Source of the DNA: CAVVGZ01 sp963747965 | GTDB lineage: Bacteria; Chloroflexota; Anaerolineae; Anaerolineales; Anaerolineaceae | Assembly (NCBI GenBank): GCA_963747965.1 | Contig: CAVVGZ010000004.1 | Span: forward strand, 1-64,000 | Direction: 5' to 3' | Length of the DNA stretch: 64,000 nucleotides | In this document: positions 1 to 8,381 of the stretch, one piece after another | Position numbering within the stretch: position 1 is the stretch's first letter | Layout of the letters: each line of letters opens with the position of its first letter | Translations under genes and position numbers: made by a program | The notes under the pieces: generated by a model | Told to the model about the DNA's origin: nothing | Seen by the model: the letters and a program-made list of their open reading frames with translations, nothing else | Databases searched by the model: none

Positions 1-117
1 GTCGGTTAACTGTCCGGTAATAACTTGAAATCTCAGGTTCATCAGTTCCTGGCGTGTATTTTCAAGTTTTGTAATTATTTCTTGAGTGGACAACAATCTT
101 ATCTCAGCGGACTTCAT
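1..117 (-). CDS. rpmC: 50S ribosomal protein L29 (3' end outside window)
   Basis: The minus strand encodes 39 residues beginning MKSAEIRLLSTQEII and running off the window edge. The N-terminal helix and the LRFQ segment fit L29, a small helical-hairpin protein near the polypeptide exit tunnel of the large subunit. The ATG overlaps the TGA of rplP by four bases (ATGA), which implies translational coupling, and L29 follows L16 in the standard S10 operon order. The C-terminal half is not visible, so intactness cannot be judged. Confidence 0.9.
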   Translation of the reverse strand, partial: MKSAEIRLLSTQEIITKLENTRQELMNLRFQVITGQLTD

Positions 118-542
118 AGCTGCTCTCCTGTAAGATCAGGCCGTTCTGTAACCTTAGTTTTTATAGAAAACTTGTAGGTTGCCTGCCGTAGTGCTTCGAT
201 GGCAATATCCCCCGGTAAACCACCCACTTCAAACATGATCCTGCCCGGTTTTACAAGAGCAACGTAGTACTCCACATTACCCTTTCCTTTACCCATCCGT
301 GTTTCGGGGGGTTTCTGGGTATAGGGCTTGTCTGGAAATATTCGAATCCATAACTTACCACGGCGGCGCATTCCGCGGACAATTGCCCGGCGGGCAGCTT
401 CAATTTGCCTGGCAGTTACCCATCCGGGTTCAAGAGCCTGCAAACCATATTCTCCCATTATGACTTCCGCACCGCGCAGGGCTTTTCCAGTCATGCGCCC
501 GCGCATTTGCTTGCGGTATTTAACTCGTTTTGGCATCAACAT
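114..542 (-). CDS. rplP: 50S ribosomal protein L16
   Basis: The 142-residue protein starts MLMPKRVKYRKQMRGRMTG, the usual L16 N-terminus, and has the full family length (about 137-145). L16 binds 23S rRNA near the A-site finger and the peptidyl-transferase centre and is needed for late 50S assembly. The conserved stretches GYGLQALEPGW-like (here EYGLQALEPGWVTARQIEAA) and RMGKGKG are present. It lies 50 bases after rpsC and overlaps rpmC by four bases, the normal S10 operon arrangement. Nothing is unusual in the sequence. Confidence 0.97.
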   Translation of the reverse strand: MLMPKRVKYRKQMRGRMTGKALRGAEVIMGEYGLQALEPGWVTARQIEAARRAIVRGMRRRGKLWIRIFPDKPYTQKPPETRMGKGKGNVEYYVALVKPGRIMFEVGGLPGDIAIEALRQATYKFSIKTKVTERPDLTGEQL

Positions 543-592
543 AATACAACCTCTTTCAAGCCACCTCTCGTTTAATAACCAGGTGGGATGTT

Positions 593-1270
593 TTATTCGC
601 TAACGTAAACACCCTCTGTGGATTCCACTTTTTCTTCCAATTCAGGTAATACTTCCCCGGTGTAAACCCACACTTTAATGCCAATCTGGCCATAGGTAGT
701 ACTTGCTTCTGTGCGGGCAAAATCAATATTCGCCCGTAACGTTTGCAAAGGAACACGGCCTTCCCGAAGCCATACACTGCGTGCCATTTCAGCTCCGCTC
801 AAACGACCGGCAACCTCAATCTTGACTCCTTGTGCACCCTGGCGCAGTGCTTGCTGAATGGACCTCTTCATCGCCCGCCGGTAACTAACCCGCCGCAATA
901 TCTGCGAGGCGATATTCTGGGCAATTAGATAGGCATTAAGATCAGGATTCTGAACTTCTTTAATATCCAGGTCTATTTTCTTGCCAGTCAGAGTTTCCAA
1001 ATCCTGGCGCAATTTCTTTACACTATCGCCTTTTCGACCGATTAAGATCCCTGGTTTGGCGGTATGAACGACAACTTTTACTTTGCCAGGAAATCGCTCT
1101 ACTTCAACCTTCGCAATACCTGCCTTATCGCCGTCTGTGTGAAGAAGATTGCGGATTTTTATATCCTGGTGTAATTGATCCTGGTACTCCTGACCTTCAG
1201 CGTACCAACGACCTTCCCAGGGTTTATTGACAGCTAACCGAAATCCGATTGGATGTACTTTACGACCCAT
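593..1270 (-). CDS. rpsC: 30S ribosomal protein S3
   Basis: The 225-residue protein begins MGRKVHPIGFRLAVNKPWEGRWY, typical of S3. An N-terminal KH domain carries the GxxG-type loop IGRKGDSV at about residues 88-95, which binds single-stranded RNA. The C-terminal domain contains RRAMKRSIQQALRQGAQGVK and GRLSGAEMARS, shared by all bacterial S3 proteins. S3 forms part of the mRNA entry tunnel, with helicase activity, on the small-subunit head. The gene sits 45 bases after rplV and 50 before rplP in standard order. The length is within the usual 210-240 residues. Confidence 0.97.
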   Translation of the reverse strand: MGRKVHPIGFRLAVNKPWEGRWYAEGQEYQDQLHQDIKIRNLLHTDGDKAGIAKVEVERFPGKVKVVVHTAKPGILIGRKGDSVKKLRQDLETLTGKKIDLDIKEVQNPDLNAYLIAQNIASQILRRVSYRRAMKRSIQQALRQGAQGVKIEVAGRLSGAEMARSVWLREGRVPLQTLRANIDFARTEASTTYGQIGIKVWVYTGEVLPELEEKVESTEGVYVSE

Positions 1271-1315
1271 AATTACTCCTGGTTCCTATTGAATAAGTTC
1301 ACTTTAACCATTACG

Positions 1316-1657
1316 TTATTCTCGTTCCGAAAGCACGACCGAGATATGTGAAGATCTGCGAACAACCGGTTTGAATCTTCCACGTGCACCAAATCTTCGC
1401 CATTTGCGAATTGGGGCTGCATCCACAACAATTTGGGAGACAATAAGATCCTCACGGTTTAAGCCAAAGTTTTCTTCAGCATTCGCAATTGCCGATCCAA
1501 CCAGTTTACGAACGTGGTAAGCGGGTTTTTTGGTGATAAACCGCAAGACATCCATTGCCTCAACAGCCGGTCTACCACGAATTACATCGACAACTAAACG
1601 TGCTTTTTGAGGAGAAACCCGGCAGTATCGCAATTTTGCTTTAACATTCATTGCCAT
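1316..1657 (-). CDS. rplV: 50S ribosomal protein L22
   Basis: The 113-residue protein matches L22, which lines the exit tunnel of the large subunit through a long beta-hairpin. The signature RVSPQKARLVVDVIRG lies near residue 13 and the hairpin-tip segment RWRRFGARGRFKPVVRRSSH-like near the C-terminus. Translation may start at the first ATG or at M3 (MAMNVKAK); the two differ by two residues. The gene is only three bases after rpsS, so the pair is probably translationally coupled. Confidence 0.96.
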   Translation of the reverse strand: MAMNVKAKLRYCRVSPQKARLVVDVIRGRPAVEAMDVLRFITKKPAYHVRKLVGSAIANAEENFGLNREDLIVSQIVVDAAPIRKWRRFGARGRFKPVVRRSSHISVVLSERE

Positions 1658-1660
1658 TTC

Positions 1661-1945
1661 CTATCTCCTTTTTGCCGCGGAGGATTTTTCGGAAAGGTGA
1701 CCACGAAACGTCCGGGTGGGAGCAAATTCTCCCAGGCGGTGACCAACCATATTATCTGTAATATAAATCGGTACATGACGCCTGCCATCGTGAATGGCAA
1801 TTGTATGACCTACCATTTGCGGAAAAATCATACTGGCCCTGCTCCAGGTACGGACCACTTTCTTTTCGCCCTTGGTGTTCATAGCTTCAATTTTTTTAAG
1901 AAGCTTGGGGGCAATAAATGGTCCTTTTTTAAGTGATCGCGACAT
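1661..1945 (-). CDS. rpsS: 30S ribosomal protein S19
   Basis: The 94-residue protein opens with MSRSLKKGPFIAPKLLKKIE and contains RTWSRASMIFPQMVGHTIAIH and VGHRLGEFAPTRTFRGH, the conserved core of S19. The protein sits on the 30S head, interacts with S13 and contacts the A-site tRNA. Its length (family about 92-95) and its position between rplB and rplV are standard. A 41-base gap separates it from rplB and contains an AAAGAGGT-type ribosome binding site. Confidence 0.97.
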   Translation of the reverse strand: MSRSLKKGPFIAPKLLKKIEAMNTKGEKKVVRTWSRASMIFPQMVGHTIAIHDGRRHVPIYITDNMVGHRLGEFAPTRTFRGHLSEKSSAAKRR

Positions 1946-1986
1946 TTTTTATTACCTCTTTCTCAATAACTCATCAAACCAAAGCC

Positions 1987-2826
1987 TTAACGGCCGGTTT
2001 TGGTGTTTCGGCGCCGGACAATAAATTTATCCGTACTTTTATTTCGACGGGTACGATAACCCAGTGTTTTCTTACCCCAGGGGCTTTTCGGACTGGGCAT
2101 ACCAACCGGTGAACGTCCTTCACCACCACCATGAGGATGGTCTCTTGGACTCATGGCTGTACCCCGTACAGTTGGGCGAATTCCCAGGTGGCGTTTTCGG
2201 CCAGCTTTTCCATAGTTGATATTGCTGTGATCGAGATTTCCAATCTGTCCTATGCTGGCATAACACCTCAGAGGCACAAGACGTACCTCTCCGGATGGCA
2301 TGCGGATCTGGGCATAATCACCTTCTTTTGCAAGGAGCTGGGCAGCTGAGCCGGCAGAGCGAACGATTTGGCCTCCCTTGCCTTCCTTAAGCTCAATATT
2401 ATGGATGGTTGTGCCCACAGGAATGTTGGCAATGGGCAGGCTGTTGCCTGGTTTAATATCCGCTGACAATCCTGCGATCACTGTATCCCCAACCTTTAAT
2501 CCAAGGGGAGCGATAATGTAGCGTTTCTCGCCATCCACATAATTTAGCAGTGCAAGGCGGGCTGTCCGGTTCGGGTCATATTCAATTGCGTGTACACGAG
2601 CTGGAATATCCCGTTTATCCCGTTTGAAATCGACCAGCCGTATTTGACGGCGATGTCCGCCACCCTGGTGTCGGACGGTAACACGCCCGGATGAATTTCG
2701 ACCGGAATGTTTCTTTAAAGGCATTATTAGTGTTCGTTCCGGTTTATCCTTGGTTATTTCCTCAAACGTATGTCCAGTCATGCCGCGACGACCGGGTGTC
2801 ACTGGTTTATATATTTTTACAGCCAT
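1987..2826 (-). CDS. rplB: 50S ribosomal protein L2
   Basis: The 279-residue protein is full-length L2, one of the primary 23S rRNA binders, required for subunit joining and peptidyl transfer. Seen in order: the N-terminal MAVKIYKPVTPGRRGMTG, the OB-fold core with RVHAIEYDPNRTARLALL, and the C-terminal RGTAMSPRDHPHGGGEGRSP, which carries the conserved histidine close to the peptidyl-transferase centre. The start codon overlaps the rplW stop by one base (TAATG), a coupling signal. Confidence 0.98.
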   Translation of the reverse strand: MAVKIYKPVTPGRRGMTGHTFEEITKDKPERTLIMPLKKHSGRNSSGRVTVRHQGGGHRRQIRLVDFKRDKRDIPARVHAIEYDPNRTARLALLNYVDGEKRYIIAPLGLKVGDTVIAGLSADIKPGNSLPIANIPVGTTIHNIELKEGKGGQIVRSAGSAAQLLAKEGDYAQIRMPSGEVRLVPLRCYASIGQIGNLDHSNINYGKAGRKRHLGIRPTVRGTAMSPRDHPHGGGEGRSPVGMPSPKSPWGKKTLGYRTRRNKSTDKFIVRRRNTKTGR

Positions 2827-3131
2827 TATTCAACCCCTTCAAAGAAAGGAATTCGGTCTTGTGGATTGAGGGTTACAATTGCTTTTTTATAACCCTTCGA
2901 TCTAACCGCAACACGTCGACTGCGAGCTTTCCGGCTTCGTTTTGCCGGTACATTGATAATATTGACTCGCAAAACGGTTACATCAAATAAAGTTTCTACG
3001 GCTTCCTTAACCATTTGCCTGGTACTTTCCCTGGCAACTTCAAATACATACTGGTGTAAATTACCCATCATGAAGTTGCTTTTTTCGGTAATAACCGGAC
3101 GCCGTAAAACATCAAAGTCGCTGATTTTCAT
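2826..3131 (-). CDS. rplW: 50S ribosomal protein L23
   Basis: The 101-residue protein matches L23, the exit-tunnel rim protein that docks trigger factor and the signal recognition particle. The family patterns VLRRPVITEKSN (residues 8-19) and YVFEVARESTRQMVKEAVETLF are visible, followed by the basic loop RSRKARSRR. It lies seven bases after rplD and shares one base with rplB. Length and order are normal. Confidence 0.95.
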   Translation of the reverse strand: MKISDFDVLRRPVITEKSNFMMGNLHQYVFEVARESTRQMVKEAVETLFDVTVLRVNIINVPAKRSRKARSRRVAVRSKGYKKAIVTLNPQDRIPFFEGVE

Positions 3132-3138
3132 AATATAC

Positions 3139-3765
3139 CTACCCTAAATGTTCCGTAATCTTATCTAATACAGATATGGGCATAACTACCTTGTCATATT
3201 GCAGCAAATCCCGGATATTCAGGTAGCCGGAAAGCATTGTCTTTGCATAAGGAAGATTGTTAGTAGAACGGATGACAGGTTCGTAAGCATTGTTTTCTGG
3301 AATAAGAATTAATGCACTGGCACCACCCACTAAAACATTTAAAGCATTATGCATAAAACGTGTTTTTGGTTCAGGCAATACTAATTCATCGACAACAACA
3401 ATCCCCTGTTCCATTGCTTTAACAGATAATGCTGAACATAGGGCTGCTCTACGCATTTTCTTTGGCATGAGCTGGTTGTAAGACCTTGGATGGGGTGTAT
3501 GAATCCTGCCACCACCAACCCATTGCGCCGACCTCGTAGAACCCTGCCGTGCCCTGCCAGTACCCTTTTGACGCCATGGTTTTCGGCCGCCACCAGATAC
3601 TTCATGACGTGTTTTGGTATCATGGGTTCCCAGTCGAGCATTTGCCATCTGGCGGACATATGCCTGATGCATTAAGTCCACCTGTATGGGAGCCTCAAAG
3701 ATAGCTTCAGGAAGTTCTACGGTGCTTACCTTTTTACCTTCCATATTCAAAACATCAATTTTCAT
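3139..3765 (-). CDS. rplD: 50S ribosomal protein L4
   Basis: The 208-residue protein is L4. Its extended internal loop (GGGRKPWRQKGTGRARQGST, about residues 58-77) reaches the exit tunnel near L22. In E. coli L4 also represses its own operon by binding the S10 leader; whether that holds here is unknown. A promoter and hairpin-rich leader just upstream of rplC (4438-4684) make a similar control point plausible. The gene follows rplC by 42 bases and precedes rplW by seven. Confidence 0.97.
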   Translation of the reverse strand: MKIDVLNMEGKKVSTVELPEAIFEAPIQVDLMHQAYVRQMANARLGTHDTKTRHEVSGGGRKPWRQKGTGRARQGSTRSAQWVGGGRIHTPHPRSYNQLMPKKMRRAALCSALSVKAMEQGIVVVDELVLPEPKTRFMHNALNVLVGGASALILIPENNAYEPVIRSTNNLPYAKTMLSGYLNIRDLLQYDKVVMPISVLDKITEHLG

Positions 3766-3807
3766 AATTACTCACTCCATCACTAACCAAAAGCAAAAAG
3801 CTTTTTC

Positions 3808-4437
3808 CTATTGCTTTCGGGCTTCCTTGATGACCAATAATCCGCCCCGTGCTCCCGGAACAGAGCCGCAAACGCCAAGTAAATTGCGTTCTGGATCTAC
3901 CAATATAACTTTTAAGTTTTGTGCAGTAACCCGGACATTGCCCATATGCCCTGGTCCCCTGGCACCTTTAAAAACCCTGCCAGGTGTTGTCCCGGATCCT
4001 CTTGACCCCGGGGCACGCAGACGATCTGACTGGCCGTGGGTTTTTGGTCCACCCTTGAAACCATACCGTTTTACCGCACCTGCAAATCCACGCCCTTTAC
4101 TGGTTCCGATTACATCTACTTTTTCACCAACAGCAAAAACATCCACTTTTACCTGTTCTCCAACAGTTACTTCCAAATCCTTTGTTGGAAATTCTCTTAG
4201 AAATTTAAGTGGGGGTAATTGATTGGGTTTGAGATGTCCCAATTGACCGGATGTCAGTCTCTTTTTCTTGACCTCGCCGAAACCCAATTGAACAGAAGAA
4301 TAACCTTCGGTTGTGGTTGTACGAATTTGGGTAACAAAACATGGCCCAGCCTCGATCACAGTTACGGGTAAAGCCGCACCGCTCTCATCGAAAATCTGGG
4401 TCATGCCGATTTTCTTTCCAATGAGCCCTTTAAACAT
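3808..4437 (-). CDS. rplC: 50S ribosomal protein L3
   Basis: The 209-residue protein is L3, an early 50S assembly protein whose central extension approaches the peptidyl-transferase centre. It opens MFKGLIGKKIGMTQIFDESG and has the conserved stretch GTSKGRGFAGAVKRYGFKGG with the following THGQSDRLRAPGS loop. The ribosome binding site AAGGAG lies about eight bases before the ATG. Unusually, a 247-base gap with its own promoter-like sequence separates it from rpsJ, so L3 and the downstream genes may be transcribed partly independently. Confidence 0.97.
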   Translation of the reverse strand: MFKGLIGKKIGMTQIFDESGAALPVTVIEAGPCFVTQIRTTTTEGYSSVQLGFGEVKKKRLTSGQLGHLKPNQLPPLKFLREFPTKDLEVTVGEQVKVDVFAVGEKVDVIGTSKGRGFAGAVKRYGFKGGPKTHGQSDRLRAPGSRGSGTTPGRVFKGARGPGHMGNVRVTAQNLKVILVDPERNLLGVCGSVPGARGGLLVIKEARKQ

Positions 4438-4583
4438 CTCGATTTTCTCCTTGTTTTATTTATTTTAGAGACTGTCAGCCGGGCTTGGCTGCATCATCTC
4501 CTATACAGTGCAGTTAGTAGTTCGCTGCGACACAATGGGTTTTTTTCGCGTGCGCCCACAAAACTACTCTTTCACTGCTATTT

Positions 4584-4602
4584 TTTGGGTATTTCACCCA
4601 AA
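4584..4602 (-). promoter_or_regulatory. Hairpin at the start of the rplC leader
   Basis: On the minus strand TTTGGGT, a five-base loop and ACCCAAA form a perfect seven-base-pair hairpin. It begins within about a dozen bases of the start expected from the neighbouring promoter at 4610-4638, so it would cap the 5' end of the rplC transcript. No T-tract follows, so it is not a simple terminator. A second short inverted repeat (CAGCC/GGCTG) lies nearer rplC at about 4479-4494. The role is inferred: mRNA stability or ribosomal-protein binding. Confidence 0.45.
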
Positions 4603-4609
4603 CCTTGCA

Positions 4610-4638
4610 ATTTTACCCTAATATTCGATTTCTTGCAA
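4610..4638 (-). promoter_or_regulatory. Internal promoter upstream of rplC
   Basis: The minus strand shows TTGCAA (4633-4638), a 17-base spacer and TAAAAT (4610-4615), a good sigma70-type match. Transcription would start near 4603 and give a leader of about 165 nucleotides before rplC. The remaining bases of the 247-base rpsJ-rplC gap contain no convincing reading frame. The position inside an otherwise compact operon supports a real function. Confidence 0.6.
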
Positions 4639-4684
4639 GACTAAAATCTTCCTATTAATGGTTATTCCTGCTAATCTTTGGATA

Positions 4685-4993
4685 TCAGATCTTTATTTCG
4701 ATATCTACGCCAGCAGGAAGGTTTAAGCGCATTAACATATCGATAGTCTTGGAATCTGGATCCAAAACATCAACAATGCGATTATGCGTTCGGATTTCAA
4801 AATGCTCATGCGAATCTTTATCAATAAAAGTTGCCCGACGAACCGTAAAACGCTCGATTTTGGTTGGCAAGGGCACGGGACCTACTACCTGTGCTCCACT
4901 TCGTTCAGCAGTTTCAACGATTCTTTTTGCAGATTGATCTAATACACGATGATCATAAGCTTTGAGACGGATGCGGATCTTCTGTTTTGCCAT
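4685..4993 (-). CDS. rpsJ: 30S ribosomal protein S10
   Basis: The 102-residue protein MAKQKIRIRLKAYDHRVLDQ is S10, a head protein of the small subunit that in E. coli also acts as NusE in transcription antitermination. The conserved GPVPLPTKIERFTVRRA and DSHEHFEIRTHNRIVDV segments are intact. It follows tuf by 19 bases and is the last gene before a 247-base gap containing a promoter. In many bacteria rpsJ heads the S10 operon; here it is effectively attached to the str operon. Confidence 0.97.
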   Translation of the reverse strand: MAKQKIRIRLKAYDHRVLDQSAKRIVETAERSGAQVVGPVPLPTKIERFTVRRATFIDKDSHEHFEIRTHNRIVDVLDPDSKTIDMLMRLNLPAGVDIEIKI

Positions 4994-5012
4994 ATTTTAT
5001 TAAACCTGTCGT

Positions 5013-6215
5013 TTAAGCAATAATCTGAGTAATAACGCCTGCGCCAACGGTCAGGCCGCCTTCGCGGATAGCGAATTTAGAACCCTGCTCCAAAGCCACA
5101 GGGATGATCAACTCCACTTCCATGTTCACATTGTCGCCGGGCATGACCATTTCCACACCTTCCGGCAGCTTGATATCACCGGTCACATCCATCGTGCGGA
5201 TGTAGAACTGGGGGCGGTATCCACTGAAGAACGGCTTGTGGCGCCCGCCTTCATCCTTGCGCAGCACGTACACTTCGGCGTTGAACTTGGTGTGCGGGGT
5301 GATGCTCTTGGGAGCAGCAACGACCATGCCGCGCTCAACATCATCACGTTCTATACCGCGCAGCAGCAAGCCGGCATTGTCCCCGGCCATGCCTTCATCC
5401 AGGGTCTTGTGGAACATCTCCACACCGGTTACCACGGAGGATATGCTCTTTTCCCGCAAGCCGACGATCTCAACCGATTCACCCACCTTGACCTTGCCGC
5501 GGTCGATCCTGCCGGTTACCACCGTACCACGACCCTTGATCGAGAAAACATCCTCAACCGGCATCATGAACGGCCTGTCCACCGGGCGCAGCGGTTCCGG
5601 AATGTAACTGTCGATGGTATCCAGCAGTTCCTTGATACAGGCATATTCCGGAGCATTGATATCCGTGGATGTGCTGGCCAGCGCCTTGAGGGCACTGCCG
5701 CGCACGATCGGGGTGGTATCCCCGGGGAATTTGTACTCGGTCAGCATTTCGCGCAGTTCCAGTTCAACCAGCTCAAGCAGCTCGGGGTCGTCCATCATGT
5801 CCACTTTGTTGAGGAAAACGACGATGCTGGGTACCTCCACCTGGCGGGCCAACAGCACGTGCTCTTTGGTCTGCGGCATCGGTCCATCCGGGGCTGCTAC
5901 CACCAGGATGGCGCCGTCTACCTGCGCCGCTCCGGTGATCATGTTTTTGATGTAGTCACGGTGGCCGGGCATGTCCACATGGGCATAGTGCCGGTTGTGG
6001 GTCTGGTATTCAACATGGGCAATGTTGATGGTAATGCCACGCGCTTTTTCCTCCGGCGCATTGTCGATCGAGTCGAATGCACGGAATTCTCCAAAACCCA
6101 TCAGATGGCTGTACTTGGTGATCGCTGCCGTTAATGTCGTCTTGCCGTGGTCGATGTGTCCCATCGTCCCTACGTTCAGATGCGGTTTCTTTCGTTCAAA
6201 TTTTTGCTTTCCCAT
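5013..6215 (-). CDS. tuf: Elongation factor Tu
   Basis: The 400-residue protein is EF-Tu, the GTPase that delivers aminoacyl-tRNA to the ribosome. Seen: G1 GHIDHGKT (19-26), G2 RGITI, G3, G4 NKVD, G5 SALKAL and the two C-terminal beta-barrels ending VGAGVITQIIA. The G3 region reads DMPGHRDY (81-88) where most bacteria have DCPGHADY. GC is much higher than in neighbouring genes: hand counts of three 60-base rows give 52, 62 and 70%, against 45% in sampled fusA and rpoB rows. It lies between fusA and rpsJ as in classical str operons. Gene conversion with another tuf copy, transfer, or strong codon selection could explain the composition. Confidence 0.98.
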   Translation of the reverse strand: MGKQKFERKKPHLNVGTMGHIDHGKTTLTAAITKYSHLMGFGEFRAFDSIDNAPEEKARGITINIAHVEYQTHNRHYAHVDMPGHRDYIKNMITGAAQVDGAILVVAAPDGPMPQTKEHVLLARQVEVPSIVVFLNKVDMMDDPELLELVELELREMLTEYKFPGDTTPIVRGSALKALASTSTDINAPEYACIKELLDTIDSYIPEPLRPVDRPFMMPVEDVFSIKGRGTVVTGRIDRGKVKVGESVEIVGLREKSISSVVTGVEMFHKTLDEGMAGDNAGLLLRGIERDDVERGMVVAAPKSITPHTKFNAEVYVLRKDEGGRHKPFFSGYRPQFYIRTMDVTGDIKLPEGVEMVMPGDNVNMEVELIIPVALEQGSKFAIREGGLTVGAGVITQIIA

Positions 6216-6266
6216 AAGACCACTCCTCGTTATGTATTTCTAATAGGATAATTTCAATAAAAATGT

Positions 6267-8336
6267 TTAACCCATTACTTTATTGGCAATCGCTTCCGGA
6301 ACAGGTGCATAGTGATCAAATTCCTGGGAAAACACACCCCGTCCCTGGGTTGCAGATCTAAGGTTTGTTGTGTATCCAAACATTTCGGACAAAGGCACTT
6401 GCCCCAGGATCGCTTTTCCATTTCCCGGACGGTCTTCTGTACCGCGGATAATTGCCCGTTTTGATGTAATCTGTCCAATAACATCACCCAAATATTCCGT
6501 CGGGACGATGATTTCAAATTTCATGATAGGTTCCAGCAATACCGGGGCACCTTTCTCAAACCCTTCCTTGAAGGCGAAGATTGCTGCCATTTTAAAAGCC
6601 ATTTCACTGGAATCAACTTCATGGAACGACCCGTCAACCAATGTCACCTGAATATCTGTAACCGGATAAGCTGCAAGCACACCGCTTTCTGCAGCCTCCA
6701 AAACCCCTTTTTGCACTGCAGGGATATATTCACGGGGGATAGCACCCCCGGTTATTTTACTTTCGAAATGGATACCGCCGCCCCTTGGAAGCGGTTCAAG
6801 GTTAAAAACAACATGGGCGTACTGCCCGTGACCACCGGTTTGTTTTACATACTTGTAACTTAATTCTTTCACAGGACGGGTAATTGTTTCGCGGAAGGAA
6901 ACCCGCGGTCGTCCAATATTTGCCTGAACCCGAAATTCACGCAGCATTCGATCTACCAGAACATCCAGATGGAGTTCCCCCATACCAGATATGATGGTCT
7001 GGCCGGTCATATCATCTACCCGGACATTAAAAGTAGGATCTTCTTCAGCAAGTTTATGGAGGGCATCTACCATTTTATCCTGATCAATGGTCGTTTTTGG
7101 CTCAATTGCCACAGAGATAACCGGGTCAGGGAAGTTAATTGTCTCCAAGGAGATGGGGTTTTTCTGGTCACAAAGGGTGTCGCCTGTAAAACTCTCCTTT
7201 AATCCAAGGATGGCAGCAATATCCCCGGCATGGATAGTATCAATATCTTCCCGGCTATCTGCATACATCCTCAGTAATCGACCGACCCTCTCGCGTTTGT
7301 CCTTACCCGGGTTAAGATATGTTTTCCCCTGTTCGAGGGTCCCAGAGTAAACACGGATATACGCCAGCCTGCCAACATAAGGATCCGTAACGATCTTGAA
7401 TACCAGTGCGCAAGCAGGCTCATCATCATCAAGAGTACGTTCAATCTCTTTCTCCGTATCAGGATGGTGCCCAACCACAGCAGGAACATCCAGGGGAGAT
7501 GGAAGATAATCGATGATGGCGTCCAACAAGATCAACATGCCTTTATTTTTCAATGCAGATCCGCAGAAGACCGGTGTAATCACATTGGTAAGAACACCCT
7601 TGCGTACTGCCGCCTTTAATTCTTCTATAGAAATTGTTTCATTATCAAGGAATTTCTGGATCAGATCATCATCCAGTTCAGCAATTCTTTCAACTAATTC
7701 CGCTCTGTTTTGTGCAACCAAATCCTTCAGGTCATTTGGAACCGCTTCATAGCGCAGTTCTTTACCAAGGTCATCCACCCAGTAAATCGCTTTCTCGGTA
7801 ATGAGATCAACAACCCCAATGAAATTGGATTCCATGCCAATAGGTAATTGCATAGCCATTGGATTGGCTCCCAAACGGGTTCTGATTGACTCGATGGATT
7901 CTTCGTAAGATGCACCAACCCGGTCCATTTTATTTACGAAACAAATTCGTGGAACCTGATAACGATCGGCCTGTCTCCAAACCGTTTCACTTTGCGGTTC
8001 AACCCCCTGAGTAGCATCGAAAACTACAACACCGCCATCAAGAACCCGCAAAGAACGTTGTACTTCAGCTGTAAAATCAATATGCCCGGGAGTATCAATC
8101 AAATTTATTTGATGATCATTCCACTCTGCCGTTACAGCCGCAGACACAATTGTGATGCCCCTTTCCCTTTCCTGAGCCATCCAGTCTGTGACGGTATTCC
8201 CCTCATCGACGGAACCGAGACGGTATGTCTTACCGGTAAGGAAAAGTATCCGCTCGGTGACAGTGGTTTTGCCAGCGTCGATATGGGCGATGATACCAAT
8301 ATTCCGGTATCTTTCAATGGGGAATTTTCGAGTCAT
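6267..8336 (-). CDS. fusA: Elongation factor G
   Basis: The 689-residue protein is EF-G, the GTPase that drives translocation. The G-domain has AHIDAGKTT (17-25), RERGITI, DTPGHIDF and NKMDR. Domains II-V follow, including the domain IV region around GGHGQYAHVVF and the C-terminal GRGVFSQEFDHYAPVP. Length matches the family (about 690-700). It lies 45 bases after rpsG and 51 before tuf. The organism may carry other EF-G paralogues elsewhere; the operon position argues that this is the housekeeping copy. Confidence 0.98.
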   Translation of the reverse strand: MTRKFPIERYRNIGIIAHIDAGKTTVTERILFLTGKTYRLGSVDEGNTVTDWMAQERERGITIVSAAVTAEWNDHQINLIDTPGHIDFTAEVQRSLRVLDGGVVVFDATQGVEPQSETVWRQADRYQVPRICFVNKMDRVGASYEESIESIRTRLGANPMAMQLPIGMESNFIGVVDLITEKAIYWVDDLGKELRYEAVPNDLKDLVAQNRAELVERIAELDDDLIQKFLDNETISIEELKAAVRKGVLTNVITPVFCGSALKNKGMLILLDAIIDYLPSPLDVPAVVGHHPDTEKEIERTLDDDEPACALVFKIVTDPYVGRLAYIRVYSGTLEQGKTYLNPGKDKRERVGRLLRMYADSREDIDTIHAGDIAAILGLKESFTGDTLCDQKNPISLETINFPDPVISVAIEPKTTIDQDKMVDALHKLAEEDPTFNVRVDDMTGQTIISGMGELHLDVLVDRMLREFRVQANIGRPRVSFRETITRPVKELSYKYVKQTGGHGQYAHVVFNLEPLPRGGGIHFESKITGGAIPREYIPAVQKGVLEAAESGVLAAYPVTDIQVTLVDGSFHEVDSSEMAFKMAAIFAFKEGFEKGAPVLLEPIMKFEIIVPTEYLGDVIGQITSKRAIIRGTEDRPGNGKAILGQVPLSEMFGYTTNLRSATQGRGVFSQEFDHYAPVPEAIANKVMG

Positions 8337-8381
8337 GGTGTTTAGAACGCAATTTTCAAGGCGAATAGTTAATAATTTAAA

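Noticed and set aside
3686..4222. 178-codon plus-strand frame opposite rplC and rplD
   Set aside because: It lies antisense to two highly conserved ribosomal genes, has low-complexity proline/serine content and no family match.
4453..4600. Short leader peptides in the rpsJ-rplC gap (for example ATGATGCAGCCA near the AGGAG)
   Set aside because: The ribosome site touches the start codon or is missing, and the peptides are about 10-27 residues with no attenuation codon pattern.
5238..6134. Long open frame (298 codons) on the plus strand opposite tuf
   Set aside because: It is the antisense shadow of the GC-rich tuf gene, with no ribosome site and His-rich composition caused by the complement of tuf codons.
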